Shown here: piece after piece, positions 27,737-35,678 of the stretch
Numbering within the stretch: position 1 is the stretch's first letter
Layout: the number at the start of each line of letters is the position of its first letter
From: Trueperella abortisuis
GTDB lineage: Bacteria > Actinomycetota > Actinomycetes > Actinomycetales > Actinomycetaceae
Assembly: GCF_030811095.1 (NCBI RefSeq)
Contig: NZ_JAUSQL010000001.1
Location: 1,178,001 to 1,242,000 of the forward strand
DNA length: 64,000 nt
Direction: 5' to 3'
Program-made: the position numbers and the translations under genes
Notes under the pieces: generated by a model
The model's database searches: none
What the model was told of the DNA's origin: nothing
What the model saw: only the letters and a program-made list of their open reading frames with translations

Positions 27737-28582
27737 ATGCTTCGCATCGCCGTGCCCAATAAGGGCTCCCTGTCCGATCCCGCCTCGCGCATGCTCGCTG
27801 AGGCCGGCTACCGTCAGCGTCGCGAGTCGCGCGAGCTTGTGCTCGTTGATGAGGACAACGATGTTGAGTTCTTCTACATCCGCCCTCGCGACGTGGCGGT
27901 CTATGTCGGCGCCGGCACGGTCGACGTCGGCATCACCGGCCGTGACCTTCTGGTCGACTCGCAGGCGGGCGCGGTCGAGCACCGCGGTTTGGGCTTCGCC
28001 CGCGCAACATTCCGATTCGCCGCCCCCGGCGGGGAGACGATGACGATCGCCGACCTGGACGGAAAGCGCATCGCCACCTCCTACGACTCGCTGGTCAGCA
28101 GCTACCTGGCCGAGCGCGGAATCCAGGCGACTGTGGTCCATCTGGACGGCGCGGTGGAGAGCTCGGTGCGGCTCGGGGTCGCGGACGCGATCGCCGACGT
28201 CGTTGAGACGGGTTCGACGTTGCGGGCGGCGGGCATGGCCGTGTTCGGCGAGCCGTTGCTGCGCTCGGAGGCGATCCTCATCCGCCGCGCGGATCAGGAA
28301 GTCGGCCACGACTTACGCATTCTCGACGGCCGCCTCGAGGGCGTCATCATGGCGCGCAACTACGTGCTCATGGACTACGACATCCAGCGTGATCGCTTGG
28401 AGCAGGCCGTCACGCTCACCCCCGGTTACCAGTCGCCTACGGTCTCGCCACTCCACGACGAGGACTGGGTGGCCGTGCGGGCGATGGTGGAGCGCAAGAA
28501 GATGAACGCCGTCATGGACGATCTTCACGACGTCGGGGCGCGTGGCATCCTCGTCACCCCGATCCTGACTTCGCGCATCTAG
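27737..28582 (+). CDS. hisG: ATP phosphoribosyltransferase, long form
   Basis: A 281-residue enzyme starting histidine biosynthesis (ATP plus PRPP to phosphoribosyl-ATP). [20 protein letters not shown] is the standard start. [15 protein letters not shown] and the PRPP-binding [17 protein letters not shown] are intact. The C-terminal ACT-like regulatory domain (about 205-281, [27 protein letters not shown]) identifies the long, histidine-feedback-inhibited form. Ribosome binding site AGGAGAG overlaps the hisE stop. Confidence 0.97.
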   Translation: MLRIAVPNKGSLSDPASRMLAEAGYRQRRESRELVLVDEDNDVEFFYIRPRDVAVYVGAGTVDVGITGRDLLVDSQAGAVEHRGLGFARATFRFAAPGGETMTIADLDGKRIATSYDSLVSSYLAERGIQATVVHLDGAVESSVRLGVADAIADVVETGSTLRAAGMAVFGEPLLRSEAILIRRADQEVGHDLRILDGRLEGVIMARNYVLMDYDIQRDRLEQAVTLTPGYQSPTVSPLHDEDWVAVRAMVERKKMNAVMDDLHDVGARGILVTPILTSRI

Positions 28583-28617
28583 AGGCGGCTATCGGCGCCG
28601 CCCGACGCGCGTCGGAC

Positions 28618-29715
28618 CTACTTCCCGGCAGCTGAGCTGCCGGGAAGTATCTTTCCTGCGTATTCGCCGGCGGCCGCGGCGGCGAGGAAGGCCAGCGGAT
28701 CCTCCTCGTAGCTACGCCCCATCGTGCGTAGCGGAGCGGGGGGATGGCGCAGGACGCTGTCGAGATGCTGCGCCGGATAGGGCACCAGCTCGAGGTGATC
28801 CCGCTTGAGCTGACGCACCTGCTCGGCAAGGCGCGAGGCGACGTCGTCGGGTAGGGGCAGCTGCGGTACCACGACGGCGCAGGGCACGTGGACCACGCGG
28901 GTGAGGACCGTCAAGGAATGGTGGGAGATGCCGACGTGGCGGCTACGCGGGTCTGCCTGTGAGGCACGCAGGGCGGCGATGGGGCGCCCGCCGAGCACGT
29001 GCGCGGCGTTGAGGGCCTCGCCGAGGGATGTGCCGGAGAATCCCCAGCGGGTGTCGGTGCCGAGGTTCCCCGGCCCCTGGGTGACGACCGCGATATCGGC
29101 CTGCCACACGAGGCGCGCGGCGAGGAGCGCCGTGTGGACGTTAACGGCCTCGAGCTCGCCACCGTAGGCCTGACCGGCAGAGATCGTGCCGAGGATGTGG
29201 TCGCCCTCGCGCAGTGCGTGAGCAGTCTGGGAGAACCACGCGGGAAGCGCTCCGCCGTCGGTCATGACGTAGGCGATGCGTGCCCCCGGGCGCACGGCGT
29301 GGATCCCGGCAACGATGGCGGGAAGGGCGGAGTGGAGGTCGGCGGCGATCACGGGCATCCCGGCTATCGAGTCGGCGTCGCGCAGAAGGGTGTGGTAGGG
29401 CGATTCCTGTTCGTCGACCCCCATCACCATGTACTGCAGTGGCGTGTAGCGTGCCTTGACGACATGGCCGGGCCCGGGGGTGTAGGCGGGCAGCCGTCCG
29501 GGGATGGCGACGATCATGACGAAGCCGCCCGTGCCAAGACCGCGGTCGTGGGTGGCGGTGGTGACGAGCACCGATTCGCCCACCCGCGGTTCACCCACCT
29601 GCGGAATGTAGGCCAAGGCCCGAACGAGCTGGCCGCCGGGGAGCTCGGCGTCAAACTCAGCCGCCTCGCCCCAGGTTTTGTGCTTTGCCACGAGTGTCGC
29701 ATGCTGCCAGTTCAT
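28618..29715 (-). CDS. DUF3866 family protein
   Basis: A 365-residue cytoplasmic protein of the DUF3866 family, found in actinobacteria and firmicutes, function unknown. N-terminal conserved stretches are MNWQHATLVAKHKTWGEAAEFDAEL and VLVTTATHDRGLGTGGFVMIVA. Glycine-rich turns such as YVMTDGGALPAWFSQ, LGTISAGQAYGGELEAVNVHTAL and VTQGPGNLGTDTRWGFSG suggest a nucleotide- or sugar-binding fold, but no catalytic motif is certain. It diverges from pafB with 32 bp between starts. Its last 10 codons form one arm of the convergent terminator with hisG. Confidence 0.85.
   Translation of the reverse strand: MNWQHATLVAKHKTWGEAAEFDAELPGGQLVRALAYIPQVGEPRVGESVLVTTATHDRGLGTGGFVMIVAIPGRLPAYTPGPGHVVKARYTPLQYMVMGVDEQESPYHTLLRDADSIAGMPVIAADLHSALPAIVAGIHAVRPGARIAYVMTDGGALPAWFSQTAHALREGDHILGTISAGQAYGGELEAVNVHTALLAARLVWQADIAVVTQGPGNLGTDTRWGFSGTSLGEALNAAHVLGGRPIAALRASQADPRSRHVGISHHSLTVLTRVVHVPCAVVVPQLPLPDDVASRLAEQVRQLKRDHLELVPYPAQHLDSVLRHPPAPLRTMGRSYEEDPLAFLAAAAAGEYAGKILPGSSAAGK
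28620..28648 (+). terminator. Terminator of hisE-hisG, inside the 3' end of the DUF3866 gene
   Basis: Perfect 13-bp stem ACTTCCCGGCAGC/GCTGCCGGGAAGT with a TGA loop, followed by ATCTTT on the plus strand. It overlaps the last codons of the minus-strand gene. Confidence 0.8.
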
Positions 29716-29728
29716 GCCTGCCACTCTA
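29715..29728 (-). promoter_or_regulatory. Leaderless -10 of the DUF3866 gene
   Basis: On the minus strand TAGAGT (29728 to 29723), 7 nt, then ATG at 29715. Confidence 0.5.
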
Positions 29729-29734
29729 GTCGAG

Positions 29735-29748
29735 TAACCTAGTGGGTA
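29735..29748 (+). promoter_or_regulatory. Leaderless -10 of pafB
   Basis: TAACCT at 29735-29740, 7 nt, then ATG 29748. The GTG at 29742 would be only 1 nt from the -10, so ATG 29748 is the better start. Confidence 0.5.
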
Positions 29749-30656
29749 TGAAGAATGTGCGCACGGTGAGTGAACGGCGTTTTTCGCTGCTCGTTGCCCT
29801 GCGCCAGGGGCATCTGACGGCGCGCCAGATGCTCGACATGCCCGCCTACCGCGAGCTCGACCCGGCCAACGGCCAGCGTTACCTGGAGCGAGATATCCAG
29901 GTGTTGCGCGAATCGGGCTACCGGATCGATATCGATGCCGAGAACCGCTACATCTTGGCGGATCAGAACATCCTTGTGGACGGCACGGACGTGGAGATGA
30001 GCATCCTGCGCTCGCTCCTGGGCTCGAAGGCGACCTCACATGCGCTGGCTTTTGCGCAGTCCGCCGTGACCAAGCTGCTCTCCTCAGGCGAGGCGAGGGC
30101 CGGGGAGTCCCGGCTCGCCCCTCGCCTTCCGCGCGGTGACGCCGCGCTCGCCATCGCCCCGGCGATTCAACGCGCGTGCCGCATCGCCTTTGACTACCGT
30201 TCGACGTCGAGTCGGGCCGCCTCCCGCCGCGTCGTCGAGCCGATGCGGCTCGAGGTTCACCTCGACGCGTTCTACCTGCGCGGCTACCAGGTCAGTAGCG
30301 ATTCGGGTAGCGGTGTCGGGATGCGTCTGTTCAAGGTCGACCGGATCGTCGGCAAGGTCGAGCTACTTGACGAACCGATCACACACGAGGCCCCGGCGAG
30401 CTTCCCCACGACGTTCACGCCGGTCGACGCCGTCGTGCGCACCTCGCGTGAGCTTCCGCTCGCCTCCCGGGCGAGCGAGGTGCGACAGGCCGACGGGGGC
30501 TACGAGCTCATTCTCACCGCGGTGGATCGCGCCGAACTCTATGAGGACCTCTTCTTCTACGGCCTAGACGCCCGCCTTGTAGGTCCACCCGAGCTCGTGG
30601 CCGATTTCGAGGCGAGGGTGGCTCACCTCGCTAGCCTCGGAGGTGAGCATGACTGA
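29748..30656 (+). CDS. pafB: WYL-domain transcription regulator PafB
   Basis: A 302-residue regulator with an N-terminal winged helix-turn-helix (SERRFSLLVALRQGHLTARQMLDMPAYRE) and a central WYL domain (about 140-215, CRIAFDYRS…EPMRLEVHLDAFYLRGYQ). A C-terminal WCX extension follows. PafB and PafC together control the LexA-independent DNA damage response in actinobacteria, with the WYL domain sensing nucleic acid. The next gene is pafC, overlapping by 8 nt. No pafA ligase gene lies upstream in this window, unlike in mycobacteria. Confidence 0.92.
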   Translation: MKNVRTVSERRFSLLVALRQGHLTARQMLDMPAYRELDPANGQRYLERDIQVLRESGYRIDIDAENRYILADQNILVDGTDVEMSILRSLLGSKATSHALAFAQSAVTKLLSSGEARAGESRLAPRLPRGDAALAIAPAIQRACRIAFDYRSTSSRAASRRVVEPMRLEVHLDAFYLRGYQVSSDSGSGVGMRLFKVDRIVGKVELLDEPITHEAPASFPTTFTPVDAVVRTSRELPLASRASEVRQADGGYELILTAVDRAELYEDLFFYGLDARLVGPPELVADFEARVAHLASLGGEHD

Positions 30657-31584
30657 CCTGTCCCTCGCGCGCAAGATCGCTATCCTGACCTACCTCGGGC
30701 GTGGCGCGCCGTCGTTGCGCGACCTCGCCGAGCACTTCCGCACCACACCTGCTCGGATGCGCCGCGAGCTCACCGAGCTCTTCCTCTTCGAGATCTGGGA
30801 GGGTGGCTACTACGAGGCCCCCGTCGACGTCGAGATTCCACAGGACGACGACGGCGAGGTTCGGCTGAACGACGATTCGACGGGTATGGCCCCGTCGCTC
30901 TCGCTGGCCGAGGTGCTCACGCTCTTGGCCCTTATCGACGACCTGCTTTCCGCCGTCGACGCCGGCACCCGCCTGCACCTCCTGCGCCTGCGTGAACGTA
31001 TCGCAGCGGCGATGGAGGGGCGCGGCTACGGTTCGGCGCTGTGGCCGGCACCGGCGCTCAACGCCCGCGAAATCACCGATACTCTGGCGATCGCCATGAA
31101 GAAGGACAGGCTCGTCGAGCTCGTCTACCTCAAGGCGGGTCCGGATCTGCACGTCGTCGAGAATTCGGCGACCGTCCTCCCGGCGATGATCGCCACCGGT
31201 TCACGTCCGCGTTTGGTGGCCGGTAAGAATGGCCGCCTGCGCACCTACCGGCTCGACCGCATCGTCTCCGTCCGGGTCTTGGAGGCGGGCTTTGCTAAGA
31301 AGGCGCGCGATGAGATCGTGGAGGCGTTCGAGAGCGATGGCGGCTTTTTGGGGGAGCAGGTGACGATTCGGTGCACGGCGGAGGGCCGCTGGGTCACGGA
31401 AACCCTGCCCGTGGATTCCTTCCGCGACCTCGGCGACAGGCTGGAGATCGTGCTGACGGTGAGTTCACTGGCGTGGCTACGCACGTTGCTGGTACGCATG
31501 GGAGAATCGGTGCTCGGCGTCGAGCCGGAGCACGTCGCGCGGCAGATCGCCACGCAGGCCCGCCGATATCTGAAGGAGGACTGA
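30649..31584 (+). CDS. pafC: WYL-domain transcription regulator PafC
   Basis: A 311-residue partner of PafB with the same layout. The winged HTH is LARKIAILTYLGRGAPSLRDLAEHFRTTPARMRRELTELFLFEIWE. The WYL region is VELVYLKAG…RLVAGKNGRLRTYRLDRIVSVRVLE, followed by a C-terminal WCX domain. ATG 30649 has GGAGGT at 30639-30644; a GTG at 30643 is also in frame. Expected to form a heteromeric activator of DNA repair genes with PafB. Confidence 0.92.
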   Translation: MTDLSLARKIAILTYLGRGAPSLRDLAEHFRTTPARMRRELTELFLFEIWEGGYYEAPVDVEIPQDDDGEVRLNDDSTGMAPSLSLAEVLTLLALIDDLLSAVDAGTRLHLLRLRERIAAAMEGRGYGSALWPAPALNAREITDTLAIAMKKDRLVELVYLKAGPDLHVVENSATVLPAMIATGSRPRLVAGKNGRLRTYRLDRIVSVRVLEAGFAKKARDEIVEAFESDGGFLGEQVTIRCTAEGRWVTETLPVDSFRDLGDRLEIVLTVSSLAWLRTLLVRMGESVLGVEPEHVARQIATQARRYLKED

Positions 31585-31949
31585 TGTGGTTCTGGATCCT
31601 ACTGATCGGTTTGGTAGCCCTCGGGCTCTACCTCGCCTCGAACCTTAGGGATCTGTGGCACGCGGCGAAGAGGCTCGGCGCCCAGTTCGGCGAGCTGTCG
31701 CGGGTGGCCGACGCCCTGTCCGTGCCCGAACGTGAGCGCCCGCCACTGGCAGACCTCTACTCCGACCCGGAGCGCGTGCGGGAGGCCCGCGAGCAACGAC
31801 GCCGGATTCGGATTGAGCGCGGGGAACGACGCCGCCGTAGCCTTGCCGGTGCACGCGAGCGCTGGGCCAGGCTCGACGATTCCGCCTTCGACTCGATCGG
31901 CCCGCAGGCCCGAGAGCGCGCCCGGCTGCGCGTCCAGGAGCGCACATGA
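31584..31949 (+). CDS. Small single-pass membrane protein after pafC (TatA-like position)
   Basis: A 121-residue protein: an N-terminal membrane helix (MWFWILLIGLVALGLYLAS, 1-19), an amphipathic stretch NLRDLWHAAKRLGAQFGEL (20-38), then a highly charged Arg/Glu-rich tail (about 55-121). In many actinobacteria tatA and tatC occupy this place between pafC and helY. The order membrane helix, amphipathic helix, charged tail recalls TatA, but the FG hinge is missing and no tatC follows. I do not assign a function. The ATG shares a base with the pafC stop, and the stop overlaps the next start (ATGA). Confidence 0.7.
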   Translation: MWFWILLIGLVALGLYLASNLRDLWHAAKRLGAQFGELSRVADALSVPERERPPLADLYSDPERVREAREQRRRIRIERGERRRRSLAGARERWARLDDSAFDSIGPQARERARLRVQERT

Positions 31950-32845
31950 GAGTTGCGCTTGCGCTGAATCCCACTTCGGGTAAGGGGCGCTCGGATGGCT
32001 ACCGGGCGGTCTTGCGCGAGGTGCTGGGCAAGTATCCCGTGGACATGATGTGGTTGCCCACCGGTTCGCGTGAGGAAACCTTCCTCGCGATGCGTGAGGC
32101 GAGCGCCGAGGCGGATGCGTTGATCATCGTGGGAGGTGACGGCTTCATCCACAACGCAGTCAATGCGGTGGGGGATTCGGGTGTGCCCGTCGGGATCGTG
32201 GCGGCCGGTTCGGGTAACGACATCGCCCGCGAGTTTGGCCTGCCCATCCACTGCGTCCACGACTCGGTTCACCAGATCGCGGCCTGCCTGATGACCGGCC
32301 GGCACCGCGACGTTGACGTCATGGAGATTAGTTGGGAGGGCGGTAGCGAGCGTGCGCTGGCCATCGTTTCTGTCGGCATTGACGCGGACGTGAACTTGCG
32401 CACGAACCGCATGTCCTGGCCTAAGGGCAACACGCGCTACCTGCGTGCGCTACCCGGCGCAATCGGAGGCTATCAGCCCTTCGGCGCGCGGGTGACGATG
32501 GACGGGCATACCGCCGAGGGCAACATGACGCTCCTGTCGGTTGCGAACACACGCTACTTCGGGGGAGGGTTTTGTATCTCTCCCGGTGCGCTTCCCGACG
32601 ACGGCCTGCTCGACGTCGTCCTCACGCGCGGCCTGCGCATGCCCGAGATCGTCGGCCTGCTCGGGCGCCTCATCGTCTACCGCCACCTTGCTGACCCGCG
32701 CGTTCACCTATACCGCACCAATGAGATTCGCATCGAGCAGGGGCCAGGCGCCACGCTTCCGGTACTCATGGCCGACGGCGAGGAGATCTGCCGCGCGCCC
32801 GCCACCGTCCGGATACTGCCGAAAGCGCTGAGGCTGGCCATATGA
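31946..32845 (+). CDS. Diacylglycerol kinase-family lipid kinase
   Basis: A 299-residue protein of the DagK/LCB5 fold, which phosphorylates diacylglycerol or related lipids. The N-terminus MRVALALNPTSGKGRS is the conserved NPxSG start, and ADALIIVGGDGFIHNAVNAV carries the GGDG nucleotide signature. VGIVAAGSGNDIAREFGLP is the second glycine-rich loop. The C-terminal beta-sandwich ends in LMADGEEICRAPATVRILPKAL, with the conserved DGE. The exact lipid is not evident. It lies in the pafB-helY operon with ATGA overlaps at both ends. Confidence 0.92.
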   Translation: MRVALALNPTSGKGRSDGYRAVLREVLGKYPVDMMWLPTGSREETFLAMREASAEADALIIVGGDGFIHNAVNAVGDSGVPVGIVAAGSGNDIAREFGLPIHCVHDSVHQIAACLMTGRHRDVDVMEISWEGGSERALAIVSVGIDADVNLRTNRMSWPKGNTRYLRALPGAIGGYQPFGARVTMDGHTAEGNMTLLSVANTRYFGGGFCISPGALPDDGLLDVVLTRGLRMPEIVGLLGRLIVYRHLADPRVHLYRTNEIRIEQGPGATLPVLMADGEEICRAPATVRILPKALRLAI

Positions 32846-35442
32846 TCTTAGAGAACTTCGTCGACCGCTACCGCGCCCGCGGAATCATCCTCGACGACTT
32901 CCAGCTGGCGGCCATCGAGGCGCTCGAATCTCGGGACGTGCTGGTGAGCGCACCGACGGGCGCGGGAAAGACCGTGGTGGCCGAATACGCAGTCGAGCTG
33001 GCGCTGGCCCACTCGAAGCGCTGCATCTACACTGCCCCGATCAAGGCCCTGTCCAACCAGAAGTTCCGCGACCTGAGCGAGCAGATTGGTCAGGACTACG
33101 TTGGCCTGCTCACTGGCGACCAGACAATCAATCGCGATGCCCCGATCTTGGTGGTCACCACCGAGGTGCTGCGCAACATGCTCTTCCAGCGTGACGACAT
33201 CGTGGCCGACATCGGCTACGCGGTGCTCGATGAGGTGCACTACCTCAGCGACGAGTTTCGTGGGCCGGTGTGGGAGGAGATCATCCTGCAGCTACCTGCC
33301 CATGCCCGTCTCGTGGCGCTATCCGCCACCATCTCGAATGTGGAGGAGTTCGCGAGCTGGCTGCGATCGGTGCGTGGGGCGACAGCCGTGGTTGTCTCCA
33401 CGGAGCGTCCGGTCCCTCTCGTGCAGCACGTGGCGATCAATCGGCGCCTCGAACCGCTGTTCGTCGGTGGGAAGATGAACCAGCGTCTCGTACAGGCCGA
33501 TGCCTCCCTATCCGCTCATCGCCGACGCCGTCCCACCGGCTTCGCACGTCGCAAGCGCGTGCTCAACCAGCTTCACGACGCCGACCTGTTGCCCGCGATC
33601 GAGTTCATCTTTTCCCGCAAGGGGTGCGACCGTGCGGTGGCAGACCTGCTCGACGCCGGAGTCAGTCTCAACCGGGCCGACCAGCAGCGCGAGGTTCGCG
33701 CTCGCCTGCGCAAGCTACGCGCCGACGTGAGTGAGGAGGACCAGCGCGCGGTCCGATTCGGGTTCTGGGCCAAGGCGATGACGCGTGGGTTTTGTGCTCA
33801 CCACGCCGGCATGTTCCCGGCGCTGAAGGAGCTGGCGGAGGATCTCATGGAGGATGGCCTGCTCAAGCTCGTCTACGCCACTGGCACGCTTGCGCTCGGA
33901 ATCGACATGCCGGTGCGCACCGTCGTCCTTGAGGAGCTCCAGCGGTGGAACGGCTCCGATTTCGTTCCCCTGAGTGCCACCGAGTACACCCAGCTCATCG
34001 GGCGTGCGGGCCGGCGCGGGAAGGACAAGGTGGGTCACGCCGTCGTGATCCATACCGACGACCTCGACGTCCAGGCCCTGGCAGATCTTGGCTCGGGACG
34101 CGTGGAGCCGCTCGAGTCCGCGTTCTATCCTTCCTACAACTCCGTTGCCAACCTCCTGGCCTTCCACCCCTACGAGGATGCGCGGGCGATCATGGGCACG
34201 TCGTTCGCCCAGTATCAGCGCAACGCCGAGCTGGGCGAGGTGCGCGGGCGCATGACGCGTGTGCGTGCCCGGCTCGAGGCTGTCGAGGACGTCTTGGCGG
34301 GGGAGTGCCTCGAGGGGAGCCTGCCCGACTACCTCCGGCTACGTCGGAAGGCCAAGCGGGCCTCCAAGGCTGAGCGCAAGCGCGCCAAACGCGAATACCG
34401 CCAGCGCATCGCGGATTCGTGGGATGAGGCCGCCACCGGGCACCTGTACGCCTTCGCCCGCGGCGGGGAACTGGACTACGGCGTCGTTCTCTCGGTGGGC
34501 GCGAAACTACGCCTCGTTGACCTGAACGCACAGATGACGTGGCTACGCGAGGAGGAGCTGTCCTCCGAGCTACGCGACCTGGGCACGATCGCCATGCCCT
34601 TCGGGCTCTCCCCGAAGAAGGCCGAGGTCAGAGCCGACATTGCCGATGCCATGTGGGAGGCCGTGGGGGAGAGGATTGAGCTGGGAACCGACCGCGACCT
34701 CACGGGCTCTTGGGATCGCTTCGCGGTCACGTCCTCCACCGAGCTTGAGGCCCACCCCATCCACCACTGCCCGGACCTGGCCTCGCACATCCGTGCCGGC
34801 AGCGAGTTCACCTCGCTGCTGGCCAGCCTCGAGAATTTGGAGGCCGAAAGCGAGGCCTACGACGACTCGGTGGCCAAGGAGTTTGATGCCACCGCCGGCG
34901 TCTTGTTCCGGCTCGGCTATCTCCAGCCCGGCGACAAAGGCCCAAGGTCCGGAATGGTCAAGCTGGCGGCCGGCGCCGCTATGCTACGCGGCATCCACAA
35001 CGAGGCCGACCTCCTTGTCTGCCAGAGCCTGTCCGAGGCCGCTTTCGCTGACCTCACGCCCGAGGAATTTGCGGGCGCCTGTTCGGCCTTCCTGTGCGAC
35101 CGCCGGCTCGGGATCGACCGGCCGACGGGTGGCGCCCTCCGCGAGGCGTGGCAGGCGATCGAGCGCAACGTCACCTTCCTCACCCGCGTGGAGGAAGGCT
35201 TCGCCATCCTCCGTACCCCGGAGCCGTTTCCGGGCGGCATGGAAGCCTTCACCGCGTGGGCGGGCGGGCACAACCTCGAAACCGTTCTTGCACTGGGCAA
35301 CCTGGTGGTGGGGGACTTCATCTCCGCTAATCGGCGCCTCATCGATCTGCTTGGTCAGATCGAGGCGGTGGCGCCCTCGGAGCTCCTGCGTGACGTGGCG
35401 GGCCAGGCGGCCAGGCTCATTCGCCGCTGGCAATGGCTCTGA
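32842..35442 (+). CDS. helY: SKI2/Mtr4-like ATP-dependent helicase HelY
   Basis: An 866-residue superfamily 2 helicase of the actinobacterial HelY type. Walker A APTGAGKT (37-44), TAPIKALSNQKF motif Ia, DEVH (130-133), SATISN motif III, and LIGRAGRRGKD motif VI are intact. A C-terminal DSHCT domain (about 690-866), as in Ski2-like RNA helicases, is present. A likely role is RNA unwinding in decay, inferred from the family. The ATG overlaps the lipid kinase stop (ATGA). A hairpin AGGTCGCT/AGCGACCT follows 45 nt after the stop. Confidence 0.94.
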   Translation: MILENFVDRYRARGIILDDFQLAAIEALESRDVLVSAPTGAGKTVVAEYAVELALAHSKRCIYTAPIKALSNQKFRDLSEQIGQDYVGLLTGDQTINRDAPILVVTTEVLRNMLFQRDDIVADIGYAVLDEVHYLSDEFRGPVWEEIILQLPAHARLVALSATISNVEEFASWLRSVRGATAVVVSTERPVPLVQHVAINRRLEPLFVGGKMNQRLVQADASLSAHRRRRPTGFARRKRVLNQLHDADLLPAIEFIFSRKGCDRAVADLLDAGVSLNRADQQREVRARLRKLRADVSEEDQRAVRFGFWAKAMTRGFCAHHAGMFPALKELAEDLMEDGLLKLVYATGTLALGIDMPVRTVVLEELQRWNGSDFVPLSATEYTQLIGRAGRRGKDKVGHAVVIHTDDLDVQALADLGSGRVEPLESAFYPSYNSVANLLAFHPYEDARAIMGTSFAQYQRNAELGEVRGRMTRVRARLEAVEDVLAGECLEGSLPDYLRLRRKAKRASKAERKRAKREYRQRIADSWDEAATGHLYAFARGGELDYGVVLSVGAKLRLVDLNAQMTWLREEELSSELRDLGTIAMPFGLSPKKAEVRADIADAMWEAVGERIELGTDRDLTGSWDRFAVTSSTELEAHPIHHCPDLASHIRAGSEFTSLLASLENLEAESEAYDDSVAKEFDATAGVLFRLGYLQPGDKGPRSGMVKLAAGAAMLRGIHNEADLLVCQSLSEAAFADLTPEEFAGACSAFLCDRRLGIDRPTGGALREAWQAIERNVTFLTRVEEGFAILRTPEPFPGGMEAFTAWAGGHNLETVLALGNLVVGDFISANRRLIDLLGQIEAVAPSELLRDVAGQAARLIRRWQWL

Positions 35443-35487
35443 TCTACTTGGTGTGGCCATGGCCCATGACCTTGGTCGGCAACCGTC

Positions 35488-35507
35488 AGGTCGCTAGTGA
35501 GCGACCT
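35488..35507 (+). terminator. Hairpin after helY
   Basis: Perfect 8-bp stem AGGTCGCT/AGCGACCT with an AGTG loop. No T-run follows. Confidence 0.5.
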
Positions 35508-35541
35508 CATGGTGCTACGGTGGGCGATTGGCGAAACTGAG

Positions 35542-35570
35542 TTGCTGGCCGGCTCACGCGGTTCTAGGCT
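35542..35570 (+). promoter_or_regulatory. Promoter candidate in the helY-lnt gap
   Basis: -35 TTGCTG (35542-35547), 17-bp spacer, -10 TAGGCT (35565-35570). It points at the structured element at 35592-35660. Confidence 0.45.
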
Positions 35571-35591
35571 ATGAAGAGCACGAAGGTGTTA

Positions 35592-35660
35592 GTGCAGGCC
35601 CTGTTCGATAGAAAACGATCCACCGGATCGGTCCGAGGAACAGCGGCCTGCACTGTTTTA
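35592..35660 (+). ncRNA. Structured RNA candidate with terminator-like end
   Basis: GTGCAGGCC-CTGTTC (35592-35606) pairs with GAACAG-C-GGCCTGCAC (35638-35653) to give a 15-bp stem with one bulge. An inner CGATCC/GGATCG hairpin (35616-35630) sits in the loop, and TGTTTTA follows. With the promoter at 35542-35570 this could encode an RNA of about 80 nt, or a leader that terminates before lnt. No known RNA family was recognised. Confidence 0.45.
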
Positions 35661-35665
35661 TGCCG

Positions 35666-35678
35666 TAAGATCTGAACG
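35666..35678 (+). promoter_or_regulatory. Leaderless -10 of lnt
   Basis: TAAGAT at 35666-35671, 6 nt, then GTG 35678. Confidence 0.55.
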
